DNA from: DASZGI01 sp035938995
GTDB lineage: Bacteria > Actinomycetota > Actinomycetes > Streptomycetales > Catenulisporaceae
Reading direction: 5' to 3'
DNA: 64,000 nt
Assembly: GCF_035938995.1 (NCBI RefSeq)
Contig: NZ_DASZGI010000038.1
Location: 11,858 to 75,857, forward strand
This document shows, in pieces, positions 26,723 through 35,900 of this stretch. The notes beneath the pieces were generated by a model. The model was not told where the DNA came from and did no database searches. It worked only from the letters and a program-made list of their open reading frames with translations. Position 1 is the first letter of the stretch, and every line of letters starts with the position of its first letter. Position numbers and translations under genes: made by a program.

Positions 26723-27403
26723 CTACGGCAGCCGCCAGTCGACCGGCTCGCCGCCGATCTGCCCGAGCAGTGCGTTGGCCCGGCTGAACGGGCGGGAGCC
26801 GAAGAATCCCCGGTCGGCCGACATCGGGCTGGGGTGCGCGGACTCGACGCAAGGCACCGACGGGCCGAGCATCGGCTTCAGGTCGCGCGCGTCGCGGCCC
26901 CACAGGATCGCCACCAGCGGGGTCCCCCGGTCGGCCAGCGCCGTGATCGCCTGCGCCGTCACCGCCTCCCAGCCCTTGCCCCGGTGCGCCCCCGGCTTGC
27001 CGGGCGCCGTCGTCAGGGCCCTGTTGAGCAGCAGCACCCCGCGCTCGCTCCACGGCGACAGGTCGCCGGTGGACGGGGGCGGGAAACCGAGGTCCTGGCC
27101 GTACTCCCGGAAGATGTTCACCAGGCTCCCGGGCAGCGGACGCACGTTCGGCGCGACCGAGAAACTGAGGCCCACCGCGTGTCCCGGCGTCGGGTAAGGG
27201 TCCTGACCGACGATCAGGACCCTGACCGCGTCGAAGGGTTGCTGGAACGCTCGCAGCACATTCGGCCCGGCCGGCAGGTACGTGCGGCCCTCGGCCACCT
27301 CCGCCCGCAGGAAGTCGCCCATCGCGGCGATCCGGTCCGCCACCGGCTCCAGGGCCTTGGCCCACCCGGCTTCCATGATCTCGTTCAAGGGTCGTCCGGC
27401 CAT
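26723..27403 (-). CDS. ung: uracil-DNA glycosylase, family 1
   Basis: A 226-residue base-excision-repair enzyme that removes uracil from DNA. The family 1 water-activating motif is VGQDPYPTPGHAVGLSFS (catalytic Asp, near residue 71). The C-terminal DNA-intercalation motif is HPSPMSADRGFFGSRPFS with the catalytic His. The LLLNRALTT segment and the conserved Asn are also present. Length and order are standard. The ATG start follows the expected N-terminal alignment. It is not in an obvious operon. Confidence 0.95.
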   Translation of the reverse strand: MAGRPLNEIMEAGWAKALEPVADRIAAMGDFLRAEVAEGRTYLPAGPNVLRAFQQPFDAVRVLIVGQDPYPTPGHAVGLSFSVAPNVRPLPGSLVNIFREYGQDLGFPPPSTGDLSPWSERGVLLLNRALTTAPGKPGAHRGKGWEAVTAQAITALADRGTPLVAILWGRDARDLKPMLGPSVPCVESAHPSPMSADRGFFGSRPFSRANALLGQIGGEPVDWRLP

Positions 27404-27569
27404 GGGGCATCACTGTACCCGCACCGGACCGGGCTCTGGGCCGCGTCTACGCGATCCGCGGTCGCGGCCAAGTGCCCAGCCCGGCCGGGTTCCCCCGGGA
27501 ATCAGAACACGTCGAGGTCCGCCGCGGCGGGCGATCTCGCGCCGCCGCGGCGGACCTCGGCCAATCGAA

Positions 27570-28346
27570 TCAGACCTCGGTGCCGGCGTCGCCGGGCGCT
27601 GCGTCTTCGGGTGTTGCGTCGCCGGGCTCGTCCGCCGCCAGGATCTTGTACAGCGCCTGGCGGGCCTTCACCAGCACGGCGCGAGCCTCCTCGCGCTGCG
27701 CGGCCGAACCCACCTGGGACACCTGCTTGTAGGCCAGGAAGAGCTGGCCGATCAGCTCGCGGTGCCGGGCGAACTCCTCGAACCGGCCGCCTGGTCCGCC
27801 GACGGCGTCCTCCCAGATCCGGGAGAGTTGGTCGGCGTGCCGCTCGGCGTACTCGCGGCCCGCGTCGGTCAGCGTGAACAGCTTGCGGCCGCCCTCGCCG
27901 ACCGGCTCGATCAGACCCTCGTCCTCGAGCTGCGCCAGGGCCGGGTACACCGAGCCGGAACTGGCCCGCCACATCCCGTCCGTGCGCTGCTCGATCTCCT
28001 GGATGATCTGGTAGCCGTTGCGGGGCTCCTCGGCGAGCAGCGCGACGATCGCCGCGCGCACGTCGCCCCGTCCCGCCCGGCCGCGTCCACGGCCGCGCGG
28101 GCCGAAGCCCGGTCCGGGGAAGAACTCGGGGCCCGGGCCGCCGAAACCGAATGGTCCGAAGGACCCCTCCGAGCCGAACGGTCCGCGCCGGAAGCCGCGG
28201 CCGTGGCCATGGTGCTCGTGCGGGCCCTCGTGTGGCTCGCCGCCCCGTTCCCAGCGGTTGCGCCGCTCGTCGCGGTCGCCCTCGTGGCCGCCGCGCTGGC
28301 GCTTGCCGCGCTCGGGGCCACCCTTAGAAAGGTCAGAGTAAGTCAT
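27570..28346 (-). CDS. PadR-family transcriptional regulator
   Basis: A 258-residue regulator. The first 90 residues are a low-complexity tail rich in Gly, His, Arg and Phe, as is common in actinobacterial PadR proteins. The winged helix follows: RAGRGDVRAAIVALLAEEP, NGYQIIQEIEQRTDGMW and SGSVYPALAQLEDEGLIEP, then KLFTLTDAGREYAE. A C-terminal dimerisation helix with FLAYKQVSQVG completes it. It probably represses its own gene, since a perfect 19-bp palindrome lies 18-36 bp upstream of the start. The ATG has GGGAG upstream. The effector and other targets are unknown. Confidence 0.85.
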   Translation of the reverse strand: MTYSDLSKGGPERGKRQRGGHEGDRDERRNRWERGGEPHEGPHEHHGHGRGFRRGPFGSEGSFGPFGFGGPGPEFFPGPGFGPRGRGRGRAGRGDVRAAIVALLAEEPRNGYQIIQEIEQRTDGMWRASSGSVYPALAQLEDEGLIEPVGEGGRKLFTLTDAGREYAERHADQLSRIWEDAVGGPGGRFEEFARHRELIGQLFLAYKQVSQVGSAAQREEARAVLVKARQALYKILAADEPGDATPEDAAPGDAGTEV

Positions 28347-28363
28347 GATGATCTCCCTCGTGT

Positions 28364-28399
28364 ATCGAGAACCGTTCTCGATGTCTCAACGATATATCG
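28364..28399. promoter_or_regulatory. palindromic operators upstream of padR
   Basis: ATCGAGAAC-C-GTTCTCGAT (28364-28382) is a perfect palindrome with 9-bp arms. CGATATATCG (28390-28399) is a perfect 10-bp palindrome. Both are AT-richer than their surroundings and fit PadR dimer sites. They lie between padR and the divergent trmB and may affect both. Confidence 0.65.
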
Positions 28400-28445
28400 C
28401 TAACTGTCGGAACGCAAGTACCCCGTACGCCGTGGTCCCGATACC

Positions 28446-29162
28446 GTGGTGCGCGTGACCGTCCTCGACCCGCGGAGCCCGGCAACGGCCCCCGGCCCGC
28501 ACATACGCACGTTCCACCCGAGACGCGGGCGGATCGGGGCGGCCCGCGCCGACGCGCTGGCCAGGCTGTGGCCGCGGTGGGGATACGACATCGACCCGGC
28601 GGGCACCGCCTTCGACGCGGAAGCGCTGTTCGGCCGCGTGGCGCCGCTCGTCCTGGAGATCGGCTGCGGGATGGGGGAGGCCACCGCGGCGATGGCCGCC
28701 AACGACCCGGGCCGCGACTACCTCGCCGCCGACGTGCACACCCCCGGCCTGGCCAACCTGTTGGCCCTGGCGGAGCGCGAAGGTCTCGGCAACGTGCGCG
28801 CGGCCCGCGGCGACGCCGTCGAACTGCTGCGCGATCTGATGAAGCCGGACTCGCTCGACGCGGTCCACGTCTTCTTCCCGGACCCGTGGCCCAAGGCCCG
28901 GCACCACAAGCGGCGGATCATCCGGCCGGACGTCGTCGCGCTGATCCGCGAACGGCTGCGGCTCGGGGGAGTGCTGCACTGCGCCACCGACTGGGCGCCC
29001 TACGCCGACGACATGATCAGGGTGCTGCGCTCAGACCCCGGCCTGCGTGACCTGCACGCCGGTTTCGCCCCGCGGCCGCCGCACCGCCCGGTCACCAAGT
29101 TCGAGCGGCGCGCCCTCGCGGCCGGCCGGGGCATCTTCGACCTCGTCTTCGAACGGCGCTAA
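28446..29162 (+). CDS. trmB: tRNA (guanine-N7-)-methyltransferase
   Basis: A 238-residue SAM-dependent enzyme that methylates G46 in the tRNA variable loop. The SAM-binding motif is LEIGCGMGEATAAMA near residue 70. The substrate-binding motif VFFPDPWPKARHHKRRI near 142 is diagnostic for TrmB. The C-terminus has TKFERRALAAGRGIFDL. The GTG start has no strong ribosome site; another GTG six bases on (28452) is possible. Divergent from padR and convergent with the XRE regulator, 23 bp apart. Confidence 0.93.
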   Translation: MVRVTVLDPRSPATAPGPHIRTFHPRRGRIGAARADALARLWPRWGYDIDPAGTAFDAEALFGRVAPLVLEIGCGMGEATAAMAANDPGRDYLAADVHTPGLANLLALAEREGLGNVRAARGDAVELLRDLMKPDSLDAVHVFFPDPWPKARHHKRRIIRPDVVALIRERLRLGGVLHCATDWAPYADDMIRVLRSDPGLRDLHAGFAPRPPHRPVTKFERRALAAGRGIFDLVFERR

Positions 29163-29185
29163 GGCGCCGGGCCAGCCCCTCCCCC

Positions 29186-30511
29186 TCAGTACGCCGGACT
29201 AGTCAACGCCTCCGCCAGCTGCACCCGCACCTCGCACACCGCGGGCTTATTGGACCAGCGCGCCAGCGTGCGCACCAATCGGCCGAGGTCGGTTCGGACG
29301 GTGGCCGAGTCCACCGCGACCGCCGCGTCCACAACGTCGGAAGCGAGCCGGCAGGCGCTCTCCACGTCCCCCGCCGCCGCCTGGGACAGCGCCAGCCGGG
29401 CACCGAAGCGGGCAAAGGTGCGACCTGAGGAGCGCGGAATGCGGGCGAGCTGCGGATCGAGGATCTCGGCCGCCGCCGACGAACGGCCCAGATCGTGGTA
29501 ACACCAGCCGCGGATCGCTTCCGCGAAGTCAGGCGTATGCGTCGGACCCAACGTCAGCTCGCCCGGGGCCTCGGCGTCCGCCGCTCGCATGAGCTCTGTT
29601 CCCTGGTCGAGTGAGCGTTCGCAGGAGGCTCGGTCGCCGGCCAGGGCGTGGCCCTGCGCCTCCTGCAACGCGGCCAGCGCGCGAATCCGCGGGCTGACCA
29701 TCCCGCAGTCCTGCGCTCGCCGCGCCAGCGCGATGGTCTGCGGGGCGTCGTCGCGGTACGACGCGATCACGGCGCGGCGGACGAGGGCGTTGGCGGCCAT
29801 CTCCCGATCACCGGTCGCCTCGGCCATCTCCACCGCCCGGTCGGTCCACCAGAGCGCTGCCCGTGCGTCGTCGCATTCCTGGGCGAGCCAACCCACGAAC
29901 TCGGCATGGCGCGCGGCGAGCAGCAGGATCCGGTCCCGGCGACCGCCGGCTGCGGTGGCCAGTCCGCGCAGCACACAGAACTGCGCGACGACCATCGGCA
30001 GCACGACGGCTGGGCTCGTCGTCTGGCCCATTCGACGCAGGTGGCCGAATGCGGACACGTACGAGTCCAGCGGCTGGCGCGCCGCCGCGGCCGCCGCGCG
30101 CGGTCCAGGTGTGGCGACCATCGCCCCGAGCAGCGAAGCGCCGCCTGCCGCAAGGGCCTGGCGCCGGCTGAGCACCGTGAGCCGGAATGTGCCGTCGTCG
30201 GCCAACTGCATGTCCCACACCTGACCTTCCTCATCCATGGGCACCGCATCTACGGGCACTGCGTCGCCGGTCGGCCGGTCGGCGGACCGCGGGCGCGTTG
30301 CCGGCACGAGCGCAGCGAGCGCGCCATCAGCCTCCAGCGCCGCGTCGCAGTACCGCGCGACCTCCGCGGTGGGCGGTTTGACGCCGGACTCGATCCGGCT
30401 CAGATAGCCCTTGCTGTAATGCACCCGCACGGCCAGCTGCGCGAGCGAGACGCCCGCCGCGCCGCGCCGGCGCCGCAGTTCGACACCGAAGGATGTTCCC
30501 GGTCCGGTCAT
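29186..30511 (-). CDS. XRE-family regulator with TPR-like C-terminal region
   Basis: A 441-residue protein with an N-terminal helix-turn-helix (FGVELRRRRGAAGVSLAQLA and KGYLSRIESGVKPPTAEVARY, about residues 8-55) and a long helical, Ala-rich C-terminal region of TPR-like repeats. This is the common actinobacterial sensor-regulator layout. A middle segment, SRRQALAAGGASLLGA (about residue 120), resembles a Tat-like hydrophobic stretch seen in this group. ATG 30511 is chosen; the frame is open to 30739 but that part reads as non-coding. An inverted repeat 20-48 bp upstream may be its operator. It is divergent from a membrane PLD-like gene, and the two may form a functional pair. Confidence 0.8.
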   Translation of the reverse strand: MTGPGTSFGVELRRRRGAAGVSLAQLAVRVHYSKGYLSRIESGVKPPTAEVARYCDAALEADGALAALVPATRPRSADRPTGDAVPVDAVPMDEEGQVWDMQLADDGTFRLTVLSRRQALAAGGASLLGAMVATPGPRAAAAAARQPLDSYVSAFGHLRRMGQTTSPAVVLPMVVAQFCVLRGLATAAGGRRDRILLLAARHAEFVGWLAQECDDARAALWWTDRAVEMAEATGDREMAANALVRRAVIASYRDDAPQTIALARRAQDCGMVSPRIRALAALQEAQGHALAGDRASCERSLDQGTELMRAADAEAPGELTLGPTHTPDFAEAIRGWCYHDLGRSSAAAEILDPQLARIPRSSGRTFARFGARLALSQAAAGDVESACRLASDVVDAAVAVDSATVRTDLGRLVRTLARWSNKPAVCEVRVQLAEALTSPAY

Positions 30512-30530
30512 GGCAGCCCTCGTGTTTCCC

Positions 30531-30559
30531 GTTGACCGTCCGGGAAGGCGGCGGTCAAC
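30531..30559. promoter_or_regulatory. inverted repeat upstream of the XRE regulator
   Basis: GTTGACCG (30531-30538) and CGGTCAAC (30552-30559) are perfect 8-bp arms separated by 13 bp, beginning 20 bp before the XRE start. A second dyad, TCAGTC-CTT-GACTGA, lies at 30693-30707. The whole gap 30512-30829 (318 bp) holds no gene. Confidence 0.5.
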
Positions 30560-30725
30560 CCCCTCCGCGCGGCCCGGACGGGACGCACGCTGATGTTGGT
30601 GGCGCAGTGCGAGCGACGCGCGGTGATCGCAGCAGCGCTCTGATGCGGCGAACGGTGTGCGGACGGCGCGTGATCGACAAGCTTCGAGCACGTCAGTCCT
30701 TGACTGATCCCGTGCGCTGTACACG

Positions 30726-30759
30726 GTGTCCGATTTCAACGCCGTGTCCGATTTCGACG
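30726..30759 (+). promoter_or_regulatory. direct repeat upstream of the PLD-like membrane gene
   Basis: GTGTCCGATTTC-A-ACG (30726-30741) and GTGTCCGATTTC-G-ACG (30744-30759) match at 15 of 16 positions with period 18, as in iteron-type operators. It lies 70 bp upstream of the next gene. Confidence 0.5.
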
Positions 30760-30829
30760 TTACCGCTGGTCGGACCTACGGCCCAGAGGCTGAGGGCTAA
30801 GGCTTAAGGGTTAGGGAGGTGTTGAGGGC

Positions 30830-31708
30830 GTGGGCAACCCGCCCGCTTCACGCGGAACGCATCTGGCGGCTGTTCCAACACCGACGTACGAGAAAACAAG
30901 CGCGAGCCCAGAAGCGTCGACATGGAACGCGAAGCCTGATAACTCACCCAGCGGACCAAGGGGCAGAGCCGCACGCATCATCCGCCGTGTCACCCTAGGG
31001 CGCTTGGCCGTGCTCGTCCCATGCCTGGTCGCGATGGCCTGGGTGGTGCGCGACAGCCAGATCGACGGCTACGTCGGCCTGCCGGTCAACACGCTCGGCC
31101 AGATCGTCGGAGACCTGCTCCTCGCCGTGATCGCCGGCCCCGTAGCAGTCGGGTACCACCTAGCACAGCACACCCGCCCCCACCCGATCGGCGACCTCCC
31201 GACCCGAATCGCGAGCGCAAAGCACCGCATCCAGCTGCTCGACGCTACCGGCTGCCTGCTCTCCTGGAGCAACGTCCCCGTCCGCGGCACCTCCCGCACC
31301 GAGCGAGAATGCACGCGCGACCGAATCATCGGCGCGCTCCGCGAAGCACTCGAACGCGACGTGGCGATAGAGATCCTGATGCCCGATCCGGGAATCGCCC
31401 AGCCCAGAGTCCTGCGCGCCCTCGGATTCACCGCGGCCGCGCACCGAGAGCTGTCGGAGACCGCACGAGCAGAGCTGGAAGCGCTCTACGACGCGGTGCC
31501 CCACGGACGCCTCGACATCCGCACCAGCCAACGATGGCCAACCCTGGCCCTGGTCCGCTGCGACGCCCGGATGTGGGTCACCCTCCCCTCAGACGGGATG
31601 CCGGGCTCATCCCCGCTCTATCTCGAATTCGGCGCCCGCTCGCACAACGCCCGGGCACTCGCGGCGCACTTCAACGAGCTGTACCGATCAACCGGACAAT
31701 TGCGCTGA
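30830..31708 (+). CDS. membrane-anchored protein with PLD-like (DUF5919-type) domain
   Basis: A 292-residue protein. A basic N-terminus is followed by two membrane spans (about 57-74 and 84-108). The cytoplasmic C-terminal domain begins near residue 120 (IASAKHRIQLLDATG) and continues with ALREALERDVAIEILMPDP, then RTSQRWPTLALVRCDARMWV and a final AALAAHFNELYRS-like helix. This resembles the catalytically dead PLD-like domains (DUF5919-type) found on some actinobacterial regulators, and no HKD motif is seen. It may sense or scaffold, not cleave. GTG 30830 has GGGAGG about 14 bases upstream, so the start is uncertain. Divergent from the XRE regulator. Confidence 0.65.
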   Translation: MGNPPASRGTHLAAVPTPTYEKTSASPEASTWNAKPDNSPSGPRGRAARIIRRVTLGRLAVLVPCLVAMAWVVRDSQIDGYVGLPVNTLGQIVGDLLLAVIAGPVAVGYHLAQHTRPHPIGDLPTRIASAKHRIQLLDATGCLLSWSNVPVRGTSRTERECTRDRIIGALREALERDVAIEILMPDPGIAQPRVLRALGFTAAAHRELSETARAELEALYDAVPHGRLDIRTSQRWPTLALVRCDARMWVTLPSDGMPGSSPLYLEFGARSHNARALAAHFNELYRSTGQLR

Positions 31709-32006
31709 TCAGGTGTGCTCCATCGGGAGGAAATCGAAGGCGCCCCTGCGGACAAGCGACGTCGCCCGTTCGGGCAGTCTTTCGCCGGACGTCGGCCGAA
31801 CTCAGCCAGCTGGCCTGCGGAAGCTCGACGTGGCGGCAGTGTGAACGTAGTCTGATGTACACCCGACCGGTGACCCGCATCCCAGGCCGACTTCAGCCGG
31901 ACGCGATTTGAGGACTGCACAATGCCGTAATCTTTTGCGCCAATGCAGACTCGGGAACGCGACTCGCCGACGGTCGGCGGCTGGTGGGCATCCGGAGAGG
32001 GTGACG

Positions 32007-32930
32007 GTGATCCGACGAATCAGCGTCCGGGGGGGCGCGCGGCAGTCAGTGCGGCAGTTAGCCGTTGAGGAATCCGGATCGCCTCACGGCGCCGTGGTGT
32101 TTCTTCTGCACGGCACGCCCGGCGGGAGACGAGGGCCGAAACCCCGGGCCATCCACCTGCACCGCCAGAACATCCGCCTGATCAGTTACGACCGACCCGG
32201 CTATGGGGAATCCGACCGCGATCACGGACGCCGGGTGGTGGATGCGGCGGACGACGTTGAGGCGATCGCCGACGCGCTGGGCATCGATCGGTTCGCCGTC
32301 ATCGGCCGTTCGGGGGGCGGACCCCACGCGCTGGCCTGCGCGGCGAAACTGGTCCCGCGGGTGACCGCTGCGGCCGCCCTGGTGAGCCTCGCGCCGCGCG
32401 ATCCGGTCAGCGAGCGGGAGGGGTTCGACTGGTTCGCCGGGATGACCGCTGACAACCGGCGAGCCTACCGGCTGGTCGAAACGCACCCGGAGCGCCTCGA
32501 CGGGCTCCGGGAGGAGCGATCGGGCGCCGTCGGTTCCGACACGGCCGCGCTGCTTCCCATCCTCGACGAGGGACTGCACGCGTCCGACCGCCGGATCATC
32601 GGCGCGATCCGGTCGAAGTTCGACGAGACGTACCAGGCGGCCTTGAGCAGGACCGAGAACTGGTACGGCTGGCACGACGATCTGATCGCCCTCGGAGACC
32701 TCCACGGCTGGGGGTTCGACGTCCGGGAGATCAAGATCCCCGTTCTGCTGTGGCACGGAGCCGAAGATCATTTCACGCCGGTGTCGCACTCGCGATGGCT
32801 CGCCGAGCACATCCCCACCGCCGTCACCTCCATCGAGACCGGCGCCTCGCACTTCTCGGCGGTGGAGAGGCTGCCCGAACTGCTCCCGCGGGTGCTCGCG
32901 CTGGCCGACTCCGCGGTCTTGTCCCGCTGA
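32007..32930 (+). CDS. alpha/beta hydrolase
   Basis: A 307-residue alpha/beta-hydrolase-fold enzyme. The oxyanion region is FLLHGTPGGRRG (about 31-42), the strand with YDRPGYGESD follows, the nucleophile elbow is GRSGGG (Ser near 104), the acid is in WHGAEDHFTP, and the base His is in ASHFSAVE near 287. The gene is separated from the membrane PLD-like gene by 298 bp with no clear feature. Two GTG codons compete; 32007 is chosen because GGAGAGG ends six bases upstream. The substrate is unknown. Convergent with fxsT, with a hairpin between. Confidence 0.85.
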   Translation: MIRRISVRGGARQSVRQLAVEESGSPHGAVVFLLHGTPGGRRGPKPRAIHLHRQNIRLISYDRPGYGESDRDHGRRVVDAADDVEAIADALGIDRFAVIGRSGGGPHALACAAKLVPRVTAAAALVSLAPRDPVSEREGFDWFAGMTADNRRAYRLVETHPERLDGLREERSGAVGSDTAALLPILDEGLHASDRRIIGAIRSKFDETYQAALSRTENWYGWHDDLIALGDLHGWGFDVREIKIPVLLWHGAEDHFTPVSHSRWLAEHIPTAVTSIETGASHFSAVERLPELLPRVLALADSAVLSR

Positions 32931-32937
32931 GTGGTCA

Positions 32938-32962
32938 GCGCGGCCCACGTCATGGGCCGCGC
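32938..32962. terminator. bidirectional hairpin between the hydrolase gene and fxsT
   Basis: A perfect 10-bp stem (32938-32947 with 32953-32962, GCGCGGCCCA) with a 5-base loop CGTCA, between convergent stop codons. No U tract. Confidence 0.7.
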
Positions 32963-32976
32963 CAAACCGTACCGCC

Positions 32977-35900
32977 TCAGATCTCGCGCGGTTCGAGGAT
33001 CCGTTCCGCGTGCTTGCCGCGCCGCATCTCGTGGACGTCGGGATGGTTCTCCCCGAGGAATTCGGCCAGCGAGCGGATACCTTCCTGTACCAGGCCCGCG
33101 GCTTCTCCCTCCCGATCGAGCCTGGCGAGGTCGAGCCCGAGGTTGACCCGACAGCGCAGGCTGTCCGGGTGGTCCGGCCCGAGCCGGGTGACGAGGACGT
33201 CGAGGGTCTCGCGGTTGAGGTCGGCCGCTGCCCGGTGGTCTCCGGCGTCGGCGAAGCCGTTCGCCAGATTCATGGCCGCCGCCCGGGTGTGCGGATGCTC
33301 GTCTCCCAGCGCGAGGCGCAGTCCGTCGAACGCCCGCTGCGCGCATTCGCGCGCTTCGTCGAACTTCTGGTCCCTGCGCAGGTACACGGCGAGGTTGTTG
33401 ACACACGCGAGGGTGTAGGGGTGTGCCGCGCCACCTTCGCGTTCGATGACCTGGAGCGCCGTCGACAGCGTCTTGAGGGCGCCGGCGTGATCGCCCGACG
33501 CGCTGAGCACGGCGGCGTAGTTCACCTTGCAGATCACGAAATACGGATTCGACTCCGAGTGGTAAAGGCTGTCGTAGCCGTCCAGTGCCTTCTCGATGAG
33601 GGTCTTGGCCTCGGCGACGCGACCGAGCGCCAGCTGTGAGACGGACAGGTTCATCGTCGCGTTCAACGTGTCGGGCGCGACTTCGCCCACGGTGTCGGCG
33701 AAGTCGCGCTGCGCCGCTTCGAGCCGGGTGATCGACAGCTGATACTCGCCGATCTCTCGCAGGTCGCGGCCGAGCAGGGCCTGGGAGAGCAGCGTCCACT
33801 TGTGGCGCTCGCCGAGTTCGGTGCGGCGCGCCGCCAGGGTCTGCTGGTCGAGTTCGAGCGCCTTGGCGTAGTCGCCCAGCAGCCGGTGGTCCACCGCCAG
33901 GTTGTTCGCGATCGAGAGGACGCGCGGGTGCGTGGAGCCGAACCGATCCTCGAAGCTGGCGTAGGTCGCGCGATCCATTTCGAGGGCCTTCTGGTACTCA
34001 CCGAACGCCCGCAGATCCGCGGCGAGAACGCTCGCCGCCATGAGCGTGTGCGGATCATTCGGCCCGAGCAGGGCGCGGCGCTCCGCCAGCGTGGCCTCGT
34101 CGAGCTCGCGAGCCGCCCTGAAGGAGCCTTCCGACCTGAGGATGTTCGCGAGGTTGTAGCGCAGCCGCAACTGTCGGAGGCGCAGGGGACGGATGTCCGC
34201 ACCGCCGTCGAGTCCTTCGTGGATCCGGGCCTCCCAGATCTTGTCGACCGCCCGGCCGAAGACCCGTCCGTTCGCCAGTTCGCCGTTCTGCCACAGATAG
34301 CGGACCCGGTCCACGAGCACTTCCCACGCCTTCGGCTCGGCGGAGTGGATCATGTCGGTCGGATCCAGGTGGGGCCAGATCTGGTCATAGCGCGGCCATT
34401 GCTTCGGATCGTCGACCGCCGCCTCGTCGGTGGGGCGCGCGGCGGCGAGCACCCGGTGCGCGTCCCTGCGCACCGCGTCAAGCTGTTCGATCGTCAACCG
34501 GTCCCGCACCACGGCTTGAAGGAGCCGGTGCACGTGGATCGACTGGCGCGCCTCGTCGTTCTTGATCAGGGCGAGCCGGCCCAGCTCCCGGATCAGCCCG
34601 TGGCGGTAGAGCGAGTCGCTGAGGGTCTCGTCCAGGTCCGCCAGCACGGCGGCCATCTCATCGCTGACGACGAGCTGCTTGGCGATCTCCGAGTCGAAGA
34701 CAGAGCAGAGCTCGAAGAGCCTGGCGGCGGCGGGTGAACGCTCCCGAAGCCGTTCGAGGGCCAACGACCACACCCGCAGCACGCTCTCCGGGTAGTCCGA
34801 GGGCCCGGTCTCTGAGAGAACCTTGCTCGGCTGCTGGAGCAGCAGGTCGAGATAGGCGTCGACCGGCGTGCCGGTCTCGGCGATCCAGGCGCCGGCTCCC
34901 GCCACCGCCAGCGGCAGGTCGCCGAGTGCTTTGGCGAGGCGGTTCGCGTCCTGCGCGCTCATCTCGTGCACCCGGTGTCGCAGGTGGCTGATGCTCTCCT
35001 CGCGGTCGAACACGTCGACGTCGAGCGCGTTGGCCACGTCGTTCCACGCCCGCTCGCGGGAGGTGATCAGCACGTGCCCGGTACCGCGCGGGAGGAACTT
35101 CTCCAGATCCTGCGGCTTGACCGCGTTGTCGAAGATCAGAAGCCAGCGGTTGTGTGGCCGCCCTGCCTGCAGCGCCTCCACCACGCCCTCGAAGTTGTCG
35201 GGCGGCTCGAGACGCAGCCCGAGTCGGTCTGCGAGGCGGAGCAGCGCGGTGTCGATGAACGAGGGCTGCTGCGCGTTGATCCACCAGACCACGTCGTAGT
35301 CGGCGCGGAACCGATAGGCGTACTCAACGGCGACCTGTGTCTTGCCGACGCCACCCATCCCGTGTAAAGCCACCGGCAACAACACCGATGTGCCGCTGGA
35401 CCTCAGCTTCTCTCTCAGCTGTTCGATGTCGTCATCGCGTCCGGTGAAGTTGGCATTGCGGCCCGGCACATTCCAGATCTTCGGAGACTGCGCGGGGAAG
35501 CGCGCCTGAAGCCGCAGCGGCCGGTCCTTGGGCCACTGAGGCGGTTGTCCCAGCGCCCGGAGCACCTCGTTGGCGGCGTCGGCCTCGGTCAGCCCCCGGA
35601 GCGTGGCCGAGGGTGCGCTCGTGAAAGGCTCGTCGGGTCGCACGTCCCCGACGAACAGTCCGAGGAAAGTGGCGTCGCCGGGAAGTTCGGCGAGAGCGCG
35701 CGCATTGCGCGCGAACTCCATGGCGCCTCGGGATTCGACATAGTCGTTGGACACCACGGCCACCGTCGCCTTCCCGGCCGAGGGCTGCGCCGGTCCGTCC
35801 GCGGCGTTGACCGTGTGCACTTCGAATCTGGCCTGGCGCAGCACGGCGGCAATCCACTCGCCCCACATCACGTTCTCGGGCACGTATGCGACTGTGGCTT

